DNA from: Thermobrachium celere DSM 8682
Lineage (GTDB): Bacteria; Bacillota; Clostridia; Clostridiales; Caloramatoraceae
NCBI RefSeq assembly: GCF_000430995.1
Contig: NZ_HF952022.1
Span: forward strand, 76,655-140,654
Length of the DNA stretch: 64,000 nt
Direction of reading: 5' to 3'
The notes below the pieces were generated by a model. That model was not told where the DNA came from. It saw only the letters and a program-made list of their open reading frames with translations, and searched no databases. The position numbers and the translations under genes were made by a program. Of this stretch, positions 1 to 9,190 are shown one piece after another (positions within the stretch are counted from its first letter, which is position 1; every line of letters starts with the position of its first letter).

Positions 1-612
1 TCCTCTCTTTACTGCAAGTTCATGTGGAAGTAAGCTTGCTGCGTAGTTTCCACCAACTTTAACTCCACCTGTTCCATATGGTGCAGCTCTATCATAATCT
101 GATACAGTAAAGTTAACAGGTTGCATTCCGCCTTTAAAATATGGACCAACAGGGCAGCAGAATACAGAGAACATATATTCAGGTGCTGGTTTAACACCAA
201 GATTGTTACCAATTCCTATCATATATGGTCTTAAGTATAATGAAGCTCCTGTTCCATAAGGTGGAACAAAGTGTTCATTTGCCTTTACAACTTGTATACA
301 TGCATCAATAAACTTTTCTTCTGGTATTTCAGGCATCATTAGACGTCTGCAGCTTGTGTTCATTCTCTTTGCATTTTGATCTGGTCTAAATAGTTGGATT
401 TTACCATCCTTTGTTCTGTATGCCTTTAAACCTTCAAAACATTGTTGGCCATAATGAAGAGCAGTTGAACCTTCACTGATGGTAACCATATTATCTTCTA
501 CTAGTTTACCATCATCCCACTTTCCGTCCTTCCAATAGGATACATAACGGAAGTCTGTTTTGATATAGCTAAAACCAAGTTTTCCCCAATCTAAATTTAC
601 TGTTTTACTCAT
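1..612 (-). CDS. ilvE: Branched-chain-amino-acid aminotransferase, partial
   Basis: PLP-dependent transamination between Leu/Ile/Val and 2-oxoglutarate; fold-type IV aminotransferase. The reading frame starts at an ATG at 612 ([14 protein letters not shown]) after a GAGGTGA ribosome binding site and is open to the window edge, so 204 N-terminal codons of a protein usually about 340-360 residues long are present. [16 protein letters not shown] and [15 protein letters not shown] are visible; the Lys of the last motif (about residue 185) matches the PLP Schiff-base lysine of the family. It is transcribed away from the His-type T-box operon. The C-terminal half is not in the window. Confidence 0.93.
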   Translation of the reverse strand, partial: MSKTVNLDWGKLGFSYIKTDFRYVSYWKDGKWDDGKLVEDNMVTISEGSTALHYGQQCFEGLKAYRTKDGKIQLFRPDQNAKRMNTSCRRLMMPEIPEEKFIDACIQVVKANEHFVPPYGTGASLYLRPYMIGIGNNLGVKPAPEYMFSVFCCPVGPYFKGGMQPVNFTVSDYDRAAPYGTGGVKVGGNYAASLLPHELAVKRG

Positions 613-764
613 ATCCTTCACCTCACATATAATAATTGAGAGGATTTTTGTGTAACACATTCCCTCATTCCAACTTAATTATAACATAAAAAAAACATTT
701 GTGCAGCAATAATGTTAAAATTATTTTGAATTTTAAGCAAATTATTTTTTTAACAAAAATTTAA

Positions 765-793
765 TTGACAGCAGAACTTTAATATGGTAAATT
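765..793 (+). promoter_or_regulatory. Sigma-A promoter of the His T-box operon
   Basis: TTGACA (765-770), a 17-base spacer and TAAATT (788-793), directly upstream of the T-box leader. The -35 is perfect; the -10 is one base off in its fifth position. Confidence 0.6.
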
Positions 794-799
794 GATAAA

Positions 800-1072
800 C
801 AAATAAAGTAAAAGGCGATGAAAAGAAGAAGTAAAAATAGTCTCCTCATTAAAGAGAGCACTCGGTTGGTGGAAGAGTGTATGAGGGCTATTTTGAACAC
901 ATCTTGGAGCTTGGCACCGAAATTATAGTAGGCTGTCACGGGAACCTTCACCCGTTATAGTGATAGGGTATGTATGTACCTAATAAGGTTAATGCCGCGA
1001 GGCATTAATGAATTGGGGTGGGACCACGGGAGTAAGCTCTCGTCCTCAAAATGAGGATGGGAGCTTTTTGTT
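800..1072 (+). promoter_or_regulatory. T-box riboswitch, histidine specifier (CAC)
   Basis: tRNA-sensing transcription attenuator. The T-box core GGGGTGGGACCACGGG is at 1015-1030 and a 13-bp terminator stem at 1035-1065 is followed by T residues. Aligned on the conserved GGAG with the Asn and Pro T-boxes of this window, the specifier triplet is CAC (898-900), followed by the usual A. The variable base of the T-box bulge is G (TGGG, not TGGT), which suits the C73 discriminator base known for tRNA-His. Specifier and bulge agree on histidine. The leader controls the ABC transporter genes at 1124-3236. Confidence 0.92.
1035..1070 (+). terminator. T-box attenuator terminator
   Basis: AGCTCTCGTCCTC pairs with GAGGATGGGAGCT around an AAAAT loop and runs into TTTTTG. 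It is the alternative to the T-box antiterminator. Confidence 0.88.
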
Positions 1073-1123
1073 TTGTCAAAAAGCAGCGCTGCTTTGGATA
1101 TAAAATGATAAGGAGGAATTGAT

Positions 1124-1894
1124 ATGAAAAGATTCACTTTAGCTTTATTACTAATTTTTAGTGCAATATTTCTTGCATCTTGTGGAGAGACTCAGGTTTC
1201 AAACAGTGAAAGTAAAATTGTGGTAGTAGGTTTAGATGATACTTTTGCACCTATGGGGTTTAAAAATGAAAAGGGTGAAATAGTTGGATTTGATGTTGAT
1301 TTAGCTAAGGAAGTATTTAGAAGATTAGGATATGATGTAAAATTTCAACCTATTGATTGGGCTATGAAGGAATCTGAATTGAATTCTAATAAAATAGACC
1401 TAATTTGGAATGGATATACAATAACTGAAGAGAGAAAGCAAAAGGTCGACTTTACAAAGCCATATCTTATAAATAGGCAGGTTATTGTTGTATTAAAAAA
1501 TTCAAATATAAATAAAAAAATTGATTTAGAAGGTAAAAAGGTTGCAGCACAATTAAATTCAAGTTCTCAAGAGGCAGTAGAAAAACAAAAGGATTTTTTA
1601 TCTAAACTAAAGGATGGAAAACTATATCTTTATGAAACGAATAATGATGCACTTATGGAACTTGAAAATGGTAGAGTTGATGCAGTTGTTGTAGATGAAA
1701 TATTGGCAAGGTATTATATAAAGCTTAAGGGTGAAGAGAATTTTAGAATATTAGAAGAAAATTTTGGGAGCGAAGAGTATGGTGTCGGTTTTAGGAAGGG
1801 AGATCAACTTAAGGATAAAGTAGAAAAAGCATTAGATGAAATGAAGAAGGATGGTACCTTTGAAAAAATATATAATAATTGGTTTGAGAAATAA
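1124..1894 (+). CDS. Amino-acid ABC transporter substrate-binding lipoprotein, probably histidine
   Basis: Extracytoplasmic receptor of a polar amino-acid ABC importer (SBP family 3). The 256-residue protein has a type II signal peptide with lipobox LASC (Cys20) followed by a bilobed family-3 domain: VVVGLDDTFAPMGF near the start, GEIVGFDVDLAKEV, and DAVVVDEILARYY in the second lobe. The start follows AAGGAGG. It is the first gene of a three-gene operon (SBP, permease, ATPase) behind a histidine-type T-box. The family comes from sequence; histidine specificity is inferred from the leader, and is in line with T-box-controlled candidate histidine transporters (named hisXYZ in comparative studies). 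Confidence 0.9.
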   Translation: MKRFTLALLLIFSAIFLASCGETQVSNSESKIVVVGLDDTFAPMGFKNEKGEIVGFDVDLAKEVFRRLGYDVKFQPIDWAMKESELNSNKIDLIWNGYTITEERKQKVDFTKPYLINRQVIVVLKNSNINKKIDLEGKKVAAQLNSSSQEAVEKQKDFLSKLKDGKLYLYETNNDALMELENGRVDAVVVDEILARYYIKLKGEENFRILEENFGSEEYGVGFRKGDQLKDKVEKALDEMKKDGTFEKIYNNWFEK

Positions 1895-1905
1895 GAGGTG
1901 ATTTT

Positions 1906-2547
1906 GTGAATTACATTGTTAATTTGCTTTTATCTATGAAAGGTGGTATGTTTGTAACTATTTATATATTTTTTATAACGTTAGTGTTTTCGATTATATT
2001 AGGAATTATAACTGCAATGATTAGAATATCCAACATAAAAATTATAAGGGTGGTTGTCTCCTTCTATATTTTTATTATGAGGGGGACACCTCTTCTTCTT
2101 CAAATTATATTTATATTTTTTGGATTACCTATGATAGGGGTAACGTTTGAAAGATATACAGCTGTATTTATTGCTTTTATACTAAACTATACTGCATATT
2201 TTACGGAAATATTTAGAGCTGGTATTCAATCTATTGATAAAGGACAGTTTGAAGCAGCAAAGGTGCTTGGATTAAGTAAATTTCAATCCTATAGATATAT
2301 AATACTTCCTCAAATGTTTAAAAACATTCTTCCTGCACTTGCAAATGAGGTTATTACATTAGTTAAAGATACTTCTCTTGTTTATGTTGTTGGGATTGCT
2401 GACGTATTAAGGGAAGGCAAGATAGCTGTAAATAGAGATGCAACGCTTTTACCTTTTTTGGTTGTGGCAATGTTTTATGCAGGTTTTATATATGTTTTAA
2501 GTGATTTATTTAAGAAGGTAGAAAGAAGATTTGAATACTATAGGTAG
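1906..2547 (+). CDS. Amino-acid ABC transporter permease
   Basis: Membrane subunit of the polar amino-acid importer (HisM/GlnP type). The 213-residue protein has about five hydrophobic segments and the ABC permease coupling loop EAAKVLG (residues 116-122) that contacts the ATPase. The start is GTG at 1906 after AAGAGGTG, 11 bases downstream of the receptor gene's stop. Only one permease gene is present, so the channel is probably a homodimer. Family assignment is firm; the substrate is inferred from the His T-box. Confidence 0.9.
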   Translation: MNYIVNLLLSMKGGMFVTIYIFFITLVFSIILGIITAMIRISNIKIIRVVVSFYIFIMRGTPLLLQIIFIFFGLPMIGVTFERYTAVFIAFILNYTAYFTEIFRAGIQSIDKGQFEAAKVLGLSKFQSYRYIILPQMFKNILPALANEVITLVKDTSLVYVVGIADVLREGKIAVNRDATLLPFLVVAMFYAGFIYVLSDLFKKVERRFEYYR

Positions 2548-2555
2548 GTGGTAAT

Positions 2556-3236
2556 GTGGTTTTAGAATTAAAAAATGTAGCAAAATCATATAAAGGAAAG
2601 AGAATTTTAGATAACATAAGCTTTGAGGTTAAAGAGGGAGAGATTGTTTCTATTTTTGGTAAATCGGGTGCTGGAAAATCAACTCTTTTAAGATGCATTA
2701 ATGGGCTTGAAACTATAGATAAAGGGAGTATAAAAATAAATGGAGAATATCTATATAGGCAAAATGGAATTTATGTTGAGGTTGCAAAAGGTGAAAGTTT
2801 AAAGAAAATACGACAATCTATAGGGTTGGTTTTTCAAAACTTTAATCTTTTTTCAAATCTAACAGTTTTAGAGAATATTATATTAGCTCCTATTAATGTA
2901 TATAATTTAGATAGAGAATTGGCTGTAAAAAAGGCAGAATTACTGCTTGATAGATTAAAAATATTAGATAAAAGGGACTTTTATCCATATGAACTATCGG
3001 GAGGACAAAGACAGAGGGTTGCTATTGCTCGTGCATGTATATTATCACCTAAAATAATTTGTTTTGATGAGCCTACATCGGCAGTAGATGATGAAGTTAA
3101 AAAGAGTATTGCTGAAATTATAATGGAATTTAAAAGTGAAAAAATTGCTGTTTTGATAGTAAGTCATGACAAGGAGTTTTCCCATTCCATTTCAGATAGA
3201 ATAATAAACATAGAAGGTGGAAAAATAATATCATAA
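2556..3236 (+). CDS. Amino-acid ABC transporter ATP-binding protein
   Basis: Cytoplasmic ATPase of the importer (GlnQ/HisP type), 226 residues. Walker A GKSGAGKST is at residues 35-43, the Q-loop is in GLVFQNFNLF, the signature LSGGQ is at 147-151, Walker B IICFDE at 167-172, and the switch His lies in VSHDKEF. The start is GTG at 2556; an ATG two bases upstream is out of frame. The segment YLYRQNGIYVEVAKGESLKKIR before the Q-loop is slightly longer than in typical GlnQ proteins. It is the last gene of the T-box operon; no clear terminator follows. Confidence 0.92.
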   Translation: MVLELKNVAKSYKGKRILDNISFEVKEGEIVSIFGKSGAGKSTLLRCINGLETIDKGSIKINGEYLYRQNGIYVEVAKGESLKKIRQSIGLVFQNFNLFSNLTVLENIILAPINVYNLDRELAVKKAELLLDRLKILDKRDFYPYELSGGQRQRVAIARACILSPKIICFDEPTSAVDDEVKKSIAEIIMEFKSEKIAVLIVSHDKEFSHSISDRIINIEGGKIIS

Positions 3237-3265
3237 AAATTGCTTTTATTGTAAGTATAAAGTTC

Positions 3266-3293
3266 TTGACATTTGCTATAAAAGTTATATAAT
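3266..3293 (+). promoter_or_regulatory. Sigma-A promoter of speD
   Basis: Perfect TTGACA (3266-3271) and TATAAT (3288-3293) with a 16-base spacer, about 40 bases before the speD start. Confidence 0.75.
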
Positions 3294-3332
3294 TTTACTG
3301 AAAATATAAATTGAAAGGAATGGGGAGTTGAA

Positions 3333-4154
3333 TTGGAAGGCGGAAAGAACAAATTAAAGTTATATGGATTTAACAATTTAACAAAAACATTGAGTTTCAA
3401 TATTTATGACGTATGCTATACTAAAACAGAAGAGGATAGAAAAAGATACATTGAATACATCGATGAACAATACAATTCAGACAGACTAACAAAGATACTA
3501 ACAGATGTTACAGAAATGATAGGAGCATGCGTCTTAAATATAGCAAAGCAGGACTATGACCCACAAGGTGCAAGCGTAACTTTATTAATTTCTGAGGAAG
3601 AGGTTCCTCTATATATTTTAGACCCTTCATGTAACAGGGGTATTATAACTCCTACGAGGGAAAATATTGTTGCGCACCTAGATAAGAGCCATGTTACTGT
3701 GCATACGTACCCAGAAACTCATCCCCAAAATGAGATAAGCACATTCAGAGTTGACATTGATGTATCAACTTGTGGTAAGATTTCACCACTTAAGGCGCTA
3801 AATTATCTAATTGACAGCTTTGATTCAGATATTATAACAATAGATTACAGGGTTAGAGGATTTACAAGGGATATTCATGGCCATAAGCTATATATTGACC
3901 ATGATATTACATCAATTCAAGATTATATAGCAAAGGAAACAATAGATAGATACAATCTAATTGATATGAATATATATCAATCAAATATATTCCATACCAA
4001 AATGATGGTAAGGGATATAAAGCTTGATAACTATCTATTTGAGAAGTCAGAAAGCGACTTAACAGAAGCAGAAAAGAAGGATATAACAGAAAAGCTTAAG
4101 AGAGAGATGACAGAAATTTTTTATGGAATAAACTTACCTAACGTTTCAAGGTAA
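3333..4154 (+). CDS. speD: S-adenosylmethionine decarboxylase proenzyme (E. coli type)
   Basis: Makes decarboxylated SAM, the aminopropyl donor for spermidine. The 273-residue length and the motif [16 protein letters not shown] identify the long SpeD type typified by E. coli, not the short Bacillus/Thermotoga type. Autocleavage is expected between Lys118 and Ser119 (as numbered from this start), Ser119 becoming the pyruvoyl group. The start is TTG at 3333, six bases after GGGGAG; the ATG within that Shine-Dalgarno region is followed at once by a stop. It has its own strong promoter. No speE lies nearby. Confidence 0.95.
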   Translation: MEGGKNKLKLYGFNNLTKTLSFNIYDVCYTKTEEDRKRYIEYIDEQYNSDRLTKILTDVTEMIGACVLNIAKQDYDPQGASVTLLISEEEVPLYILDPSCNRGIITPTRENIVAHLDKSHVTVHTYPETHPQNEISTFRVDIDVSTCGKISPLKALNYLIDSFDSDIITIDYRVRGFTRDIHGHKLYIDHDITSIQDYIAKETIDRYNLIDMNIYQSNIFHTKMMVRDIKLDNYLFEKSESDLTEAEKKDITEKLKREMTEIFYGINLPNVSR

Positions 4155-4185
4155 AATATTTAGAAAATTTAATATTTATACCATA

Positions 4186-4214
4186 TTGCATAATTAATTT
4201 CTTGCTGTTATAAT
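4186..4214 (+). promoter_or_regulatory. Sigma-A promoter of ptsG
   Basis: TTGCAT (4186-4191), a 17-base spacer and a perfect TATAAT (4209-4214). It lies upstream of the antiterminator leader. Confidence 0.75.
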
Positions 4215-4250
4215 CAATATTGCAGTGAAAAATAAATAAAAAGACCTTTA

Positions 4251-4277
4251 CGTGTTACTGATTCGATCAGGCATGAG
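4251..4277 (+). promoter_or_regulatory. Ribonucleic antiterminator (RAT) for a BglG/GlcT/LicT-family protein
   Basis: The stretch CGTGTTACTGATTCGATCAG, followed by GCATGAG, contains the hallmark GTTACTG...CAGGCA arrangement of RAT hairpins. Its 3' half (GGCATGAG) is also the 5' arm of the terminator at 4270-4338, so protein-stabilised RAT and terminator are mutually exclusive. BglG-family control of PTS genes is well established (GlcT controls ptsG in Bacillus); no antiterminator gene is in the window. Confidence 0.85.
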
Positions 4278-4343
4278 TAAAAGGTATGAAAAATTAGGCT
4301 AAATTTAATGCCTAATTTCTTGTACCTTTACTCATGCCTTTTG
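4270..4343 (+). terminator. Conditional terminator in the ptsG leader
   Basis: GGCATGAGTAAAAGGTA (4270-4286) pairs with TACCTTTACTCATGCC (4323-4338). An inner stem of AAATTAGGC with GCCTAATTT sits between the arms, and TTTTG follows. It overlaps the RAT. Confidence 0.88.
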
Positions 4344-4387
4344 TATTTAATTTTAAAATAAAAAACTCTTTAGGAGGGGGAAAGTTT

Positions 4388-5905
4388 ATGTCAACAAAGA
4401 AAGCATTTGGTATCCTACAAAAAGTAGGAAAAGCCCTAATGCTACCAGTTGCTCTACTTCCAGCAGCAGGAATATTACTAGCATTAGGTAACATGTTCCA
4501 AAACCCTGCATTCTTAGAGAAGGCACCTGCCTTTGGTTCAGCGAGTGTACAAGCTATTGCTAGGGTTATGGAACAATCAGGAGGTATAATTTTTGGTAAC
4601 CTTCCACTTATTTTCGCAGTGGGAGTTGCAGTAGGTCTTGCAGGAGGAGAAGGTGTTGCAGGGCTTGCGGCAATAGTAGGTTTCTTAATAATGAATGTGA
4701 CTATGGGAATAGTGGCAGGTGTTACACCAGCTCACATTGGTAAAAACCCAGCATACGCAAATGTACTTGGTATTCCAACACTACAAACAGGAGTTTTTGG
4801 TGGTATTATTGTTGGTCTTGTAGCTTATGCTCTATATGAAAAGTACTATACTATAGAACTACCACCATTCTTAGGATTCTTTGCAGGAAAGAGATTTGTT
4901 CCAATTATAACTGCAGCTACATCAATAGTATTAGGACTTGTAATGGTTGTTGTATGGCCACCAATTCAACATGGTTTAAATGCATTCTCAAGCTCAATGA
5001 TAGATGCAAATAAGACTTTAGCAGCATTTATATTTGGAGTTATTGAAAGAGCATTAATTCCTTTTGGTCTACATCATATATTCTACAACCCATTCTGGTA
5101 TCAATTTGGTGAGTACACAACAAAGGCTGGAGAAATTGTTAGAGGAGACCAAACAATATTCTTTGCACAGCTTAAGGATGGAGTTAAGTTTACAGCTGGT
5201 ACATTCATGACAGGTAAGTTCCCATTCATGATGTTTGGTCTTCCAGCAGCAGCACTTGCTATGTACCATGAAGCAAGACCAGAAAAGAAAAAGGTTGTTG
5301 CAGGTATCATGGCTTCAGCGGCACTAACATCATTCTTAACAGGTATAACAGAACCAATTGAATTTACATTCCTATTCGTAGCACCAGCATTATATGCTGT
5401 ACACTGTGTATTTGCAGGACTTTCATTTATGTTAATGCACATACTAAATGTTAAGATAGGTATGACATTCTCAGGTGGTATAATAGACTTTATACTATTT
5501 GGTGTAATACCAAATAGAACTGCATGGTGGCTTGTAATTCCAGTAGGTTTAGTATTCTCAGTAATATACTATTTTGGATTTAGATTTGCAATAAGAACAT
5601 TTAACATAAAGACTCCAGGTAGAGAAGATGATGAAGCTGAAGCAACAGCTGAAGCTGCAGCTACAAATTCAACTCTAGCAGCAAATATACTTGAAGCTCT
5701 AGGTGGAAAGGAAAACATCAAATATCTTGATGCATGTATAACAAGACTTAGAGTAAATGTTGCAGATATAAAGAAGGTTGACAAAGAAAGATTAAAGCAA
5801 CTTGGTGCTGCAGGAGTGCTTGAAGTTGGTGACAGCATACAAGCAATATTCGGACCAAAGTCAGATATAATAAAGAGTGAAATAAAGAAGATAGCAGGTA
5901 TATAA
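4388..5905 (+). CDS. ptsG: PTS glucose-type transporter, fused EIICB
   Basis: Phosphotransferase permease that imports and phosphorylates a hexose, most likely glucose. It has 505 residues from the ATG at 4388, seven bases after GGAGGGGG; an upstream in-frame ATG at 4334 lies inside the leader and is rejected. The membrane EIIC domain spans about residues 10-400 and carries the active-site motif [10 protein letters not shown]. An acidic, Ala-rich linker follows, then the EIIB domain with phospho-acceptor Cys450 in [10 protein letters not shown]. There is no EIIA domain, so EIIA must come from another protein. The RAT/terminator leader points to GlcT-like control; N-acetylglucosamine is an alternative substrate. 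Confidence 0.93.
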   Translation: MSTKKAFGILQKVGKALMLPVALLPAAGILLALGNMFQNPAFLEKAPAFGSASVQAIARVMEQSGGIIFGNLPLIFAVGVAVGLAGGEGVAGLAAIVGFLIMNVTMGIVAGVTPAHIGKNPAYANVLGIPTLQTGVFGGIIVGLVAYALYEKYYTIELPPFLGFFAGKRFVPIITAATSIVLGLVMVVVWPPIQHGLNAFSSSMIDANKTLAAFIFGVIERALIPFGLHHIFYNPFWYQFGEYTTKAGEIVRGDQTIFFAQLKDGVKFTAGTFMTGKFPFMMFGLPAAALAMYHEARPEKKKVVAGIMASAALTSFLTGITEPIEFTFLFVAPALYAVHCVFAGLSFMLMHILNVKIGMTFSGGIIDFILFGVIPNRTAWWLVIPVGLVFSVIYYFGFRFAIRTFNIKTPGREDDEAEATAEAAATNSTLAANILEALGGKENIKYLDACITRLRVNVADIKKVDKERLKQLGAAGVLEVGDSIQAIFGPKSDIIKSEIKKIAGI

Positions 5906-5940
5906 TAAAAAGGCTTGGCTAAAAACCAAGCCTTTATTTT
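5906..5940. terminator. Bidirectional terminator ptsG / agcS
   Basis: AAAGGCTTGG (5909-5918) and CCAAGCCTTT (5926-5935), A-rich before and T-rich after, between two convergent genes. Confidence 0.88.
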
Positions 5941-7339
5941 ATTCTTCCCAACAATCTGCGTTCTTTAGTCCTTCTATATTTTTAGCTTTAAATATAGGAT
6001 CAAGACCTTGTTTCTTTTGTCTTTCGTAGTCCTTTAATACTTTAAATGCTACATTGCCTAGCATTAAAATTGCAATTATATTAAGGATTGCCATAAGTCC
6101 CATAAATAGATCGGCTAAATCCCAAACTATTTGAAGTGAAGCAACTGAGCCCCACATTACCATTGCTACAACAAAAAGTCTATAAACAGTTAGATATGTT
6201 TTACTTGGTTTTATAAACTCGATGTTTGTTTCACCATAGTAGTAGTTACCTATAACTGAGCTGTAGGCAAATAGGAATATACAAATTGCTATAAATATAC
6301 TTCCCCATGAACCTACATGGTGGATAAGCGCACTTTGAGTAAGTTGGATTCCTTTAATTTCAGGATTTGTAAATTCTCCTGAAGTTAATATTATAAAAGC
6401 TGTTGCACTACAGATTAAAAGAGTATCTGTGAATACGCTAAGTGTTTGAATAAGACCTTGTTTTGCTGGGTGGCTTGTATGTGCTGTTGCAGCAGCATTT
6501 GGAGCACTTCCCATACCAGCTTCGTTTGAGAATAGACCTCTCTTAATACCCATCATGATGGCAGCTCCAATTCCTCCACCAACTGCCTGTTTTACTCCAA
6601 AGGCACCTTCAATAATCATCTTAAATACTGAAGGTATTAGTGTAATGTTCTTTAATACTATAAAAAGTGCTACTATTACATAAGCTATTGCCATAACAGG
6701 AACAATTGCTTCTGCAGTCTTTGCAATTCTTTTTATACCACCAAATATTATAAAGGCAGTTATAATAGCGATTACACTTCCTGTAATATAAGTTTGTATT
6801 CCAAAGGCCTTTTGGAAGGCTTGAGATATTGTGTTTGCTTGAACTGAGTTAAATACTAGTCCAAAGCAGATAGTTATAAGGATTGAGAAAAGAACTCCCA
6901 TCCATCTTTTTCCTAGAGCCCTTTCCATGTAGTAAGCAGGACCACCTCTGTAGTTCTCACCATCTTTAATTTTGTAAACCTGAGCAAGTGTACTTTCAAC
7001 AAAGCTTGATGCACCACCAATTAGTGCTATAACCCACATCCAAAATACTGCTCCAGGGCCTCCTACAGTAATTGCAGTTGCAACGCCTGCAAGGTTTCCT
7101 GTTCCAACACGGGATGCAGTACTTATACAGAAGGCTTGGAAGGATGAAATATGGCTTGTCCCTTTTGCACTGTCTGTACCTTCTGTAAGAAGTTTAAACA
7201 TTTCTTTGAAGTATCTTAGCTGAACAAATTTAGTTTTGAAGGAAAAGTAAAGTCCGGCTGCAATTAGTAATGCAATTATAACGTAGGACCATAGTATGTT
7301 GTTGATTTGGTTGATAAAAAGCGACAAAATTTGACTCAT
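5939..7339 (-). CDS. agcS: Sodium:alanine/glycine symporter, AGCS family
   Basis: Na+-coupled uptake of alanine or glycine across the cytoplasmic membrane. The 466-residue protein has the usual ~450-residue AGCS length, with about 10-11 hydrophobic segments and the family signature VGTGNLAGVATAITVGG followed by PGAVFWMW. KRGLFSNEAGMGSAPNAAA is the second conserved stretch. The start at 7339 follows GGAGGTG. A clean sigma-A promoter lies upstream and the gene converges on ptsG across a shared terminator. D- and L-alanine cannot be told apart from sequence. Confidence 0.94.
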   Translation of the reverse strand: MSQILSLFINQINNILWSYVIIALLIAAGLYFSFKTKFVQLRYFKEMFKLLTEGTDSAKGTSHISSFQAFCISTASRVGTGNLAGVATAITVGGPGAVFWMWVIALIGGASSFVESTLAQVYKIKDGENYRGGPAYYMERALGKRWMGVLFSILITICFGLVFNSVQANTISQAFQKAFGIQTYITGSVIAIITAFIIFGGIKRIAKTAEAIVPVMAIAYVIVALFIVLKNITLIPSVFKMIIEGAFGVKQAVGGGIGAAIMMGIKRGLFSNEAGMGSAPNAAATAHTSHPAKQGLIQTLSVFTDTLLICSATAFIILTSGEFTNPEIKGIQLTQSALIHHVGSWGSIFIAICIFLFAYSSVIGNYYYGETNIEFIKPSKTYLTVYRLFVVAMVMWGSVASLQIVWDLADLFMGLMAILNIIAILMLGNVAFKVLKDYERQKKQGLDPIFKAKNIEGLKNADCWEE

Positions 7340-7369
7340 ATCGCACCTCCAAACTGTAATTTTAACAAA

Positions 7370-7398
7370 ATTGTATCAAATTAAAATGATTTAGTCAA
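7370..7398 (-). promoter_or_regulatory. Sigma-A promoter of agcS
   Basis: On the minus strand, TTGACT (7398-7393), a 17-base spacer and TACAAT (7375-7370). Confidence 0.75.
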
Positions 7399-7451
7399 TT
7401 AAAAGAAAATTTTTTATATTTATGATATAATAAATGAAAGGGGGAGTTTAT

Positions 7452-8849
7452 ATGAAAATTAAATTTTGTGGAGCAGCTGGACAAGTTACAGGCTCATGTT
7501 ATCTGATTGAAACAAACAAAAGAAAGTTTTTGATAGATTGTGGGATGTTTCAAGGAAGTGTTTTTGATTTAAACTATGAGCCATTTCCCTTCAATCCAAA
7601 GGATATTGACTTTGTTATATTAACTCATGCACATATTGATCATTCTGGAAGATTACCTATGCTTTTTAAGCAGGGATTTAGAGGAACAGTATATGCAACA
7701 TCTGCAACCTGTGACTTGGTAAGTATAATGCTTAAGGATAGTGGGCATATCCAAGAGTTTGAGGCAAAATGGAGGACAAAAAAGAGGTTAAGAAAGGGAC
7801 TTGAGCCTGTTGAGCCTTTATATACAGTAGAAGATACTCTTATTGTAAATGATTATCTTTTAAAGCAATCCTACAATAAGTGGATAGTAATAGATAAAAA
7901 TATAGAATTTATGTTTAAAGATGCAGGGCATCTTTTGGGTTCTTCTATTGTTGTTTTAAAGGTAAGGGAGAATAAAAAGGAGCACATAATAACATTTAGT
8001 GGAGATCTAGGAAATTTCAACATTCCAATAATAAGAGATTATGAGTATATAGATTATACTGACTATTTAATAATAGAATCAACTTATGGTAATAGATATC
8101 ATGAAACAAGAGCCCAAGAAATAAAATCTCTATATGATGTTATTATAAATACAGTAAAATCTGGAGGCAACGTAATTATACCAGCTTTTTCTGTTGGCAG
8201 AACACAGGAGATACTTTATATATTAAATCAGTATATTGATATAGAGCAGAAGAAGGAGTTTAAAAATATTGAAGTTTATTTAGATAGTCCTCTTGCGAAG
8301 GAGGCATTAGAGGTTTTTGAAAAACATAAAGAGTGCTATGATGAAGAGACTCTAAAACTACTTGAGAATGATATTGATGTTCTGCATTTTGAAAATCTTC
8401 ATATTGTGGAAACCGTTGAGGAATCACAGTCCTTAAATGAAAAGCAGGGTGTTGTAATAATTTCAGCAAGTGGTATGTGTGAGGCAGGAAGAATAAAGCA
8501 CCATTTAAAGCATAACATTTGGAAAAAGAATACGGCTATTATTTTTGTAGGGTACCAAGCAGAGGGAACATTAGGAAGAAGAATATTAGATGGGCAAAAG
8601 AAGGTTAAGATATTTGGGGAAGAAATGGTTGTAAATGCCAATATTTACAGTATTTCATCCTTATCAGGACATGCAGATTTAGGAGGACTTTTAAATTGGG
8701 TAAAAAATATTAAAAATGGTGTATCCAAAAAGATATTTGTTACACATGGAGAGCAAGAAGCATCTCAAAACTTTAAAAATGAATTAGAGAGAATGTTTAA
8801 TTATAAAGTGGAGATACCAAAACTGTATGATGAGTTTATTATTGATTGA
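7452..8849 (+). CDS. MBL-fold / beta-CASP metallohydrolase, RNA-specificity-domain type
   Basis: Zinc-dependent metallo-beta-lactamase-fold hydrolase of the beta-CASP branch (CPSF73/YsdC-type RNases). The 465-residue protein starts at the ATG at 7452, six bases after GGGGGAG; an upstream in-frame ATG at 7434 overlaps that site. The metal motif HAHIDH is at residues 59-64, later ligands lie in DAGHLLGSS and SGDLG, beta-CASP motifs in IIPAFSVGRTQEILY and SASGMCEAGRIKHHL, and the C-terminal RNA-specificity segment contains SSLSGHAD and VTHGEQEAS. RNase activity is inferred from the family. The asnS promoter -35 overlaps its stop codon. Confidence 0.9.
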   Translation: MKIKFCGAAGQVTGSCYLIETNKRKFLIDCGMFQGSVFDLNYEPFPFNPKDIDFVILTHAHIDHSGRLPMLFKQGFRGTVYATSATCDLVSIMLKDSGHIQEFEAKWRTKKRLRKGLEPVEPLYTVEDTLIVNDYLLKQSYNKWIVIDKNIEFMFKDAGHLLGSSIVVLKVRENKKEHIITFSGDLGNFNIPIIRDYEYIDYTDYLIIESTYGNRYHETRAQEIKSLYDVIINTVKSGGNVIIPAFSVGRTQEILYILNQYIDIEQKKEFKNIEVYLDSPLAKEALEVFEKHKECYDEETLKLLENDIDVLHFENLHIVETVEESQSLNEKQGVVIISASGMCEAGRIKHHLKHNIWKKNTAIIFVGYQAEGTLGRRILDGQKKVKIFGEEMVVNANIYSISSLSGHADLGGLLNWVKNIKNGVSKKIFVTHGEQEASQNFKNELERMFNYKVEIPKLYDEFIID

Positions 8850-8874
8850 CAAAACAAATTAATAATTATATAAT
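8846..8874 (+). promoter_or_regulatory. Sigma-A promoter of the asnS T-box transcript
   Basis: Perfect TTGACA (8846-8851) and TATAAT (8869-8874), 17-base spacer. The -35 overlaps the stop codon of the upstream gene. Confidence 0.82.
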
Positions 8875-8884
8875 TTTGGTAATA

Positions 8885-9128
8885 ATATATTGTAAAGACT
8901 GTGAAGGGAAGAGTAGGCTTAAGAGAAGGTTAAAGCGAGCCAGTGGTGGTGGGAGACTGGTACTGGACTTAAGCTGAAGAACATCCCGGAGTCTCTTACC
9001 GAAATCTAATGAGAGTAGACTAAGACGTCTGTGGAACGTTATATCCACTAAAGGTGGCCTGTATAGGCAATTTGGGTGGTACCGCGAAGATTAGCTCTTC
9101 GTCCCATTTTGGGATGAAGAGTTTTTTT
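8885..9128 (+). promoter_or_regulatory. T-box riboswitch, asparagine specifier (AAC)
   Basis: Stem I with an AGTAGGC motif at about 8911, specifier AAC (8980-8982) followed by A, T-box core GGGTGGTACCGCG (9074-9086) and a terminator. The specifier matches the downstream asnS gene. Uncharged tRNA-Asn is expected to allow readthrough. Confidence 0.95.
9095..9127 (+). terminator. asnS T-box attenuator terminator
   Basis: CTCTTCGTCCC (9095-9105) pairs with GGGATGAAGAG (9111-9121) around ATTTT, followed by seven T. Confidence 0.9.
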
Positions 9129-9190
9129 ATTAAAAGATTTAATTTAGAATATATATCCTAGATATAAATTATATAAAAAGGAGGTTGCTT

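Noticed and set aside
9-212. Minus-strand 67-codon ORF
   Set aside because: It is out of frame with, and lies inside, the partial ilvE gene, whose frame carries clear family motifs.
742-1137. Two minus-strand ORFs of 60-69 codons
   Set aside because: They lie across the His T-box leader, whose conserved RNA elements explain the sequence; no ribosome binding site or family motif.
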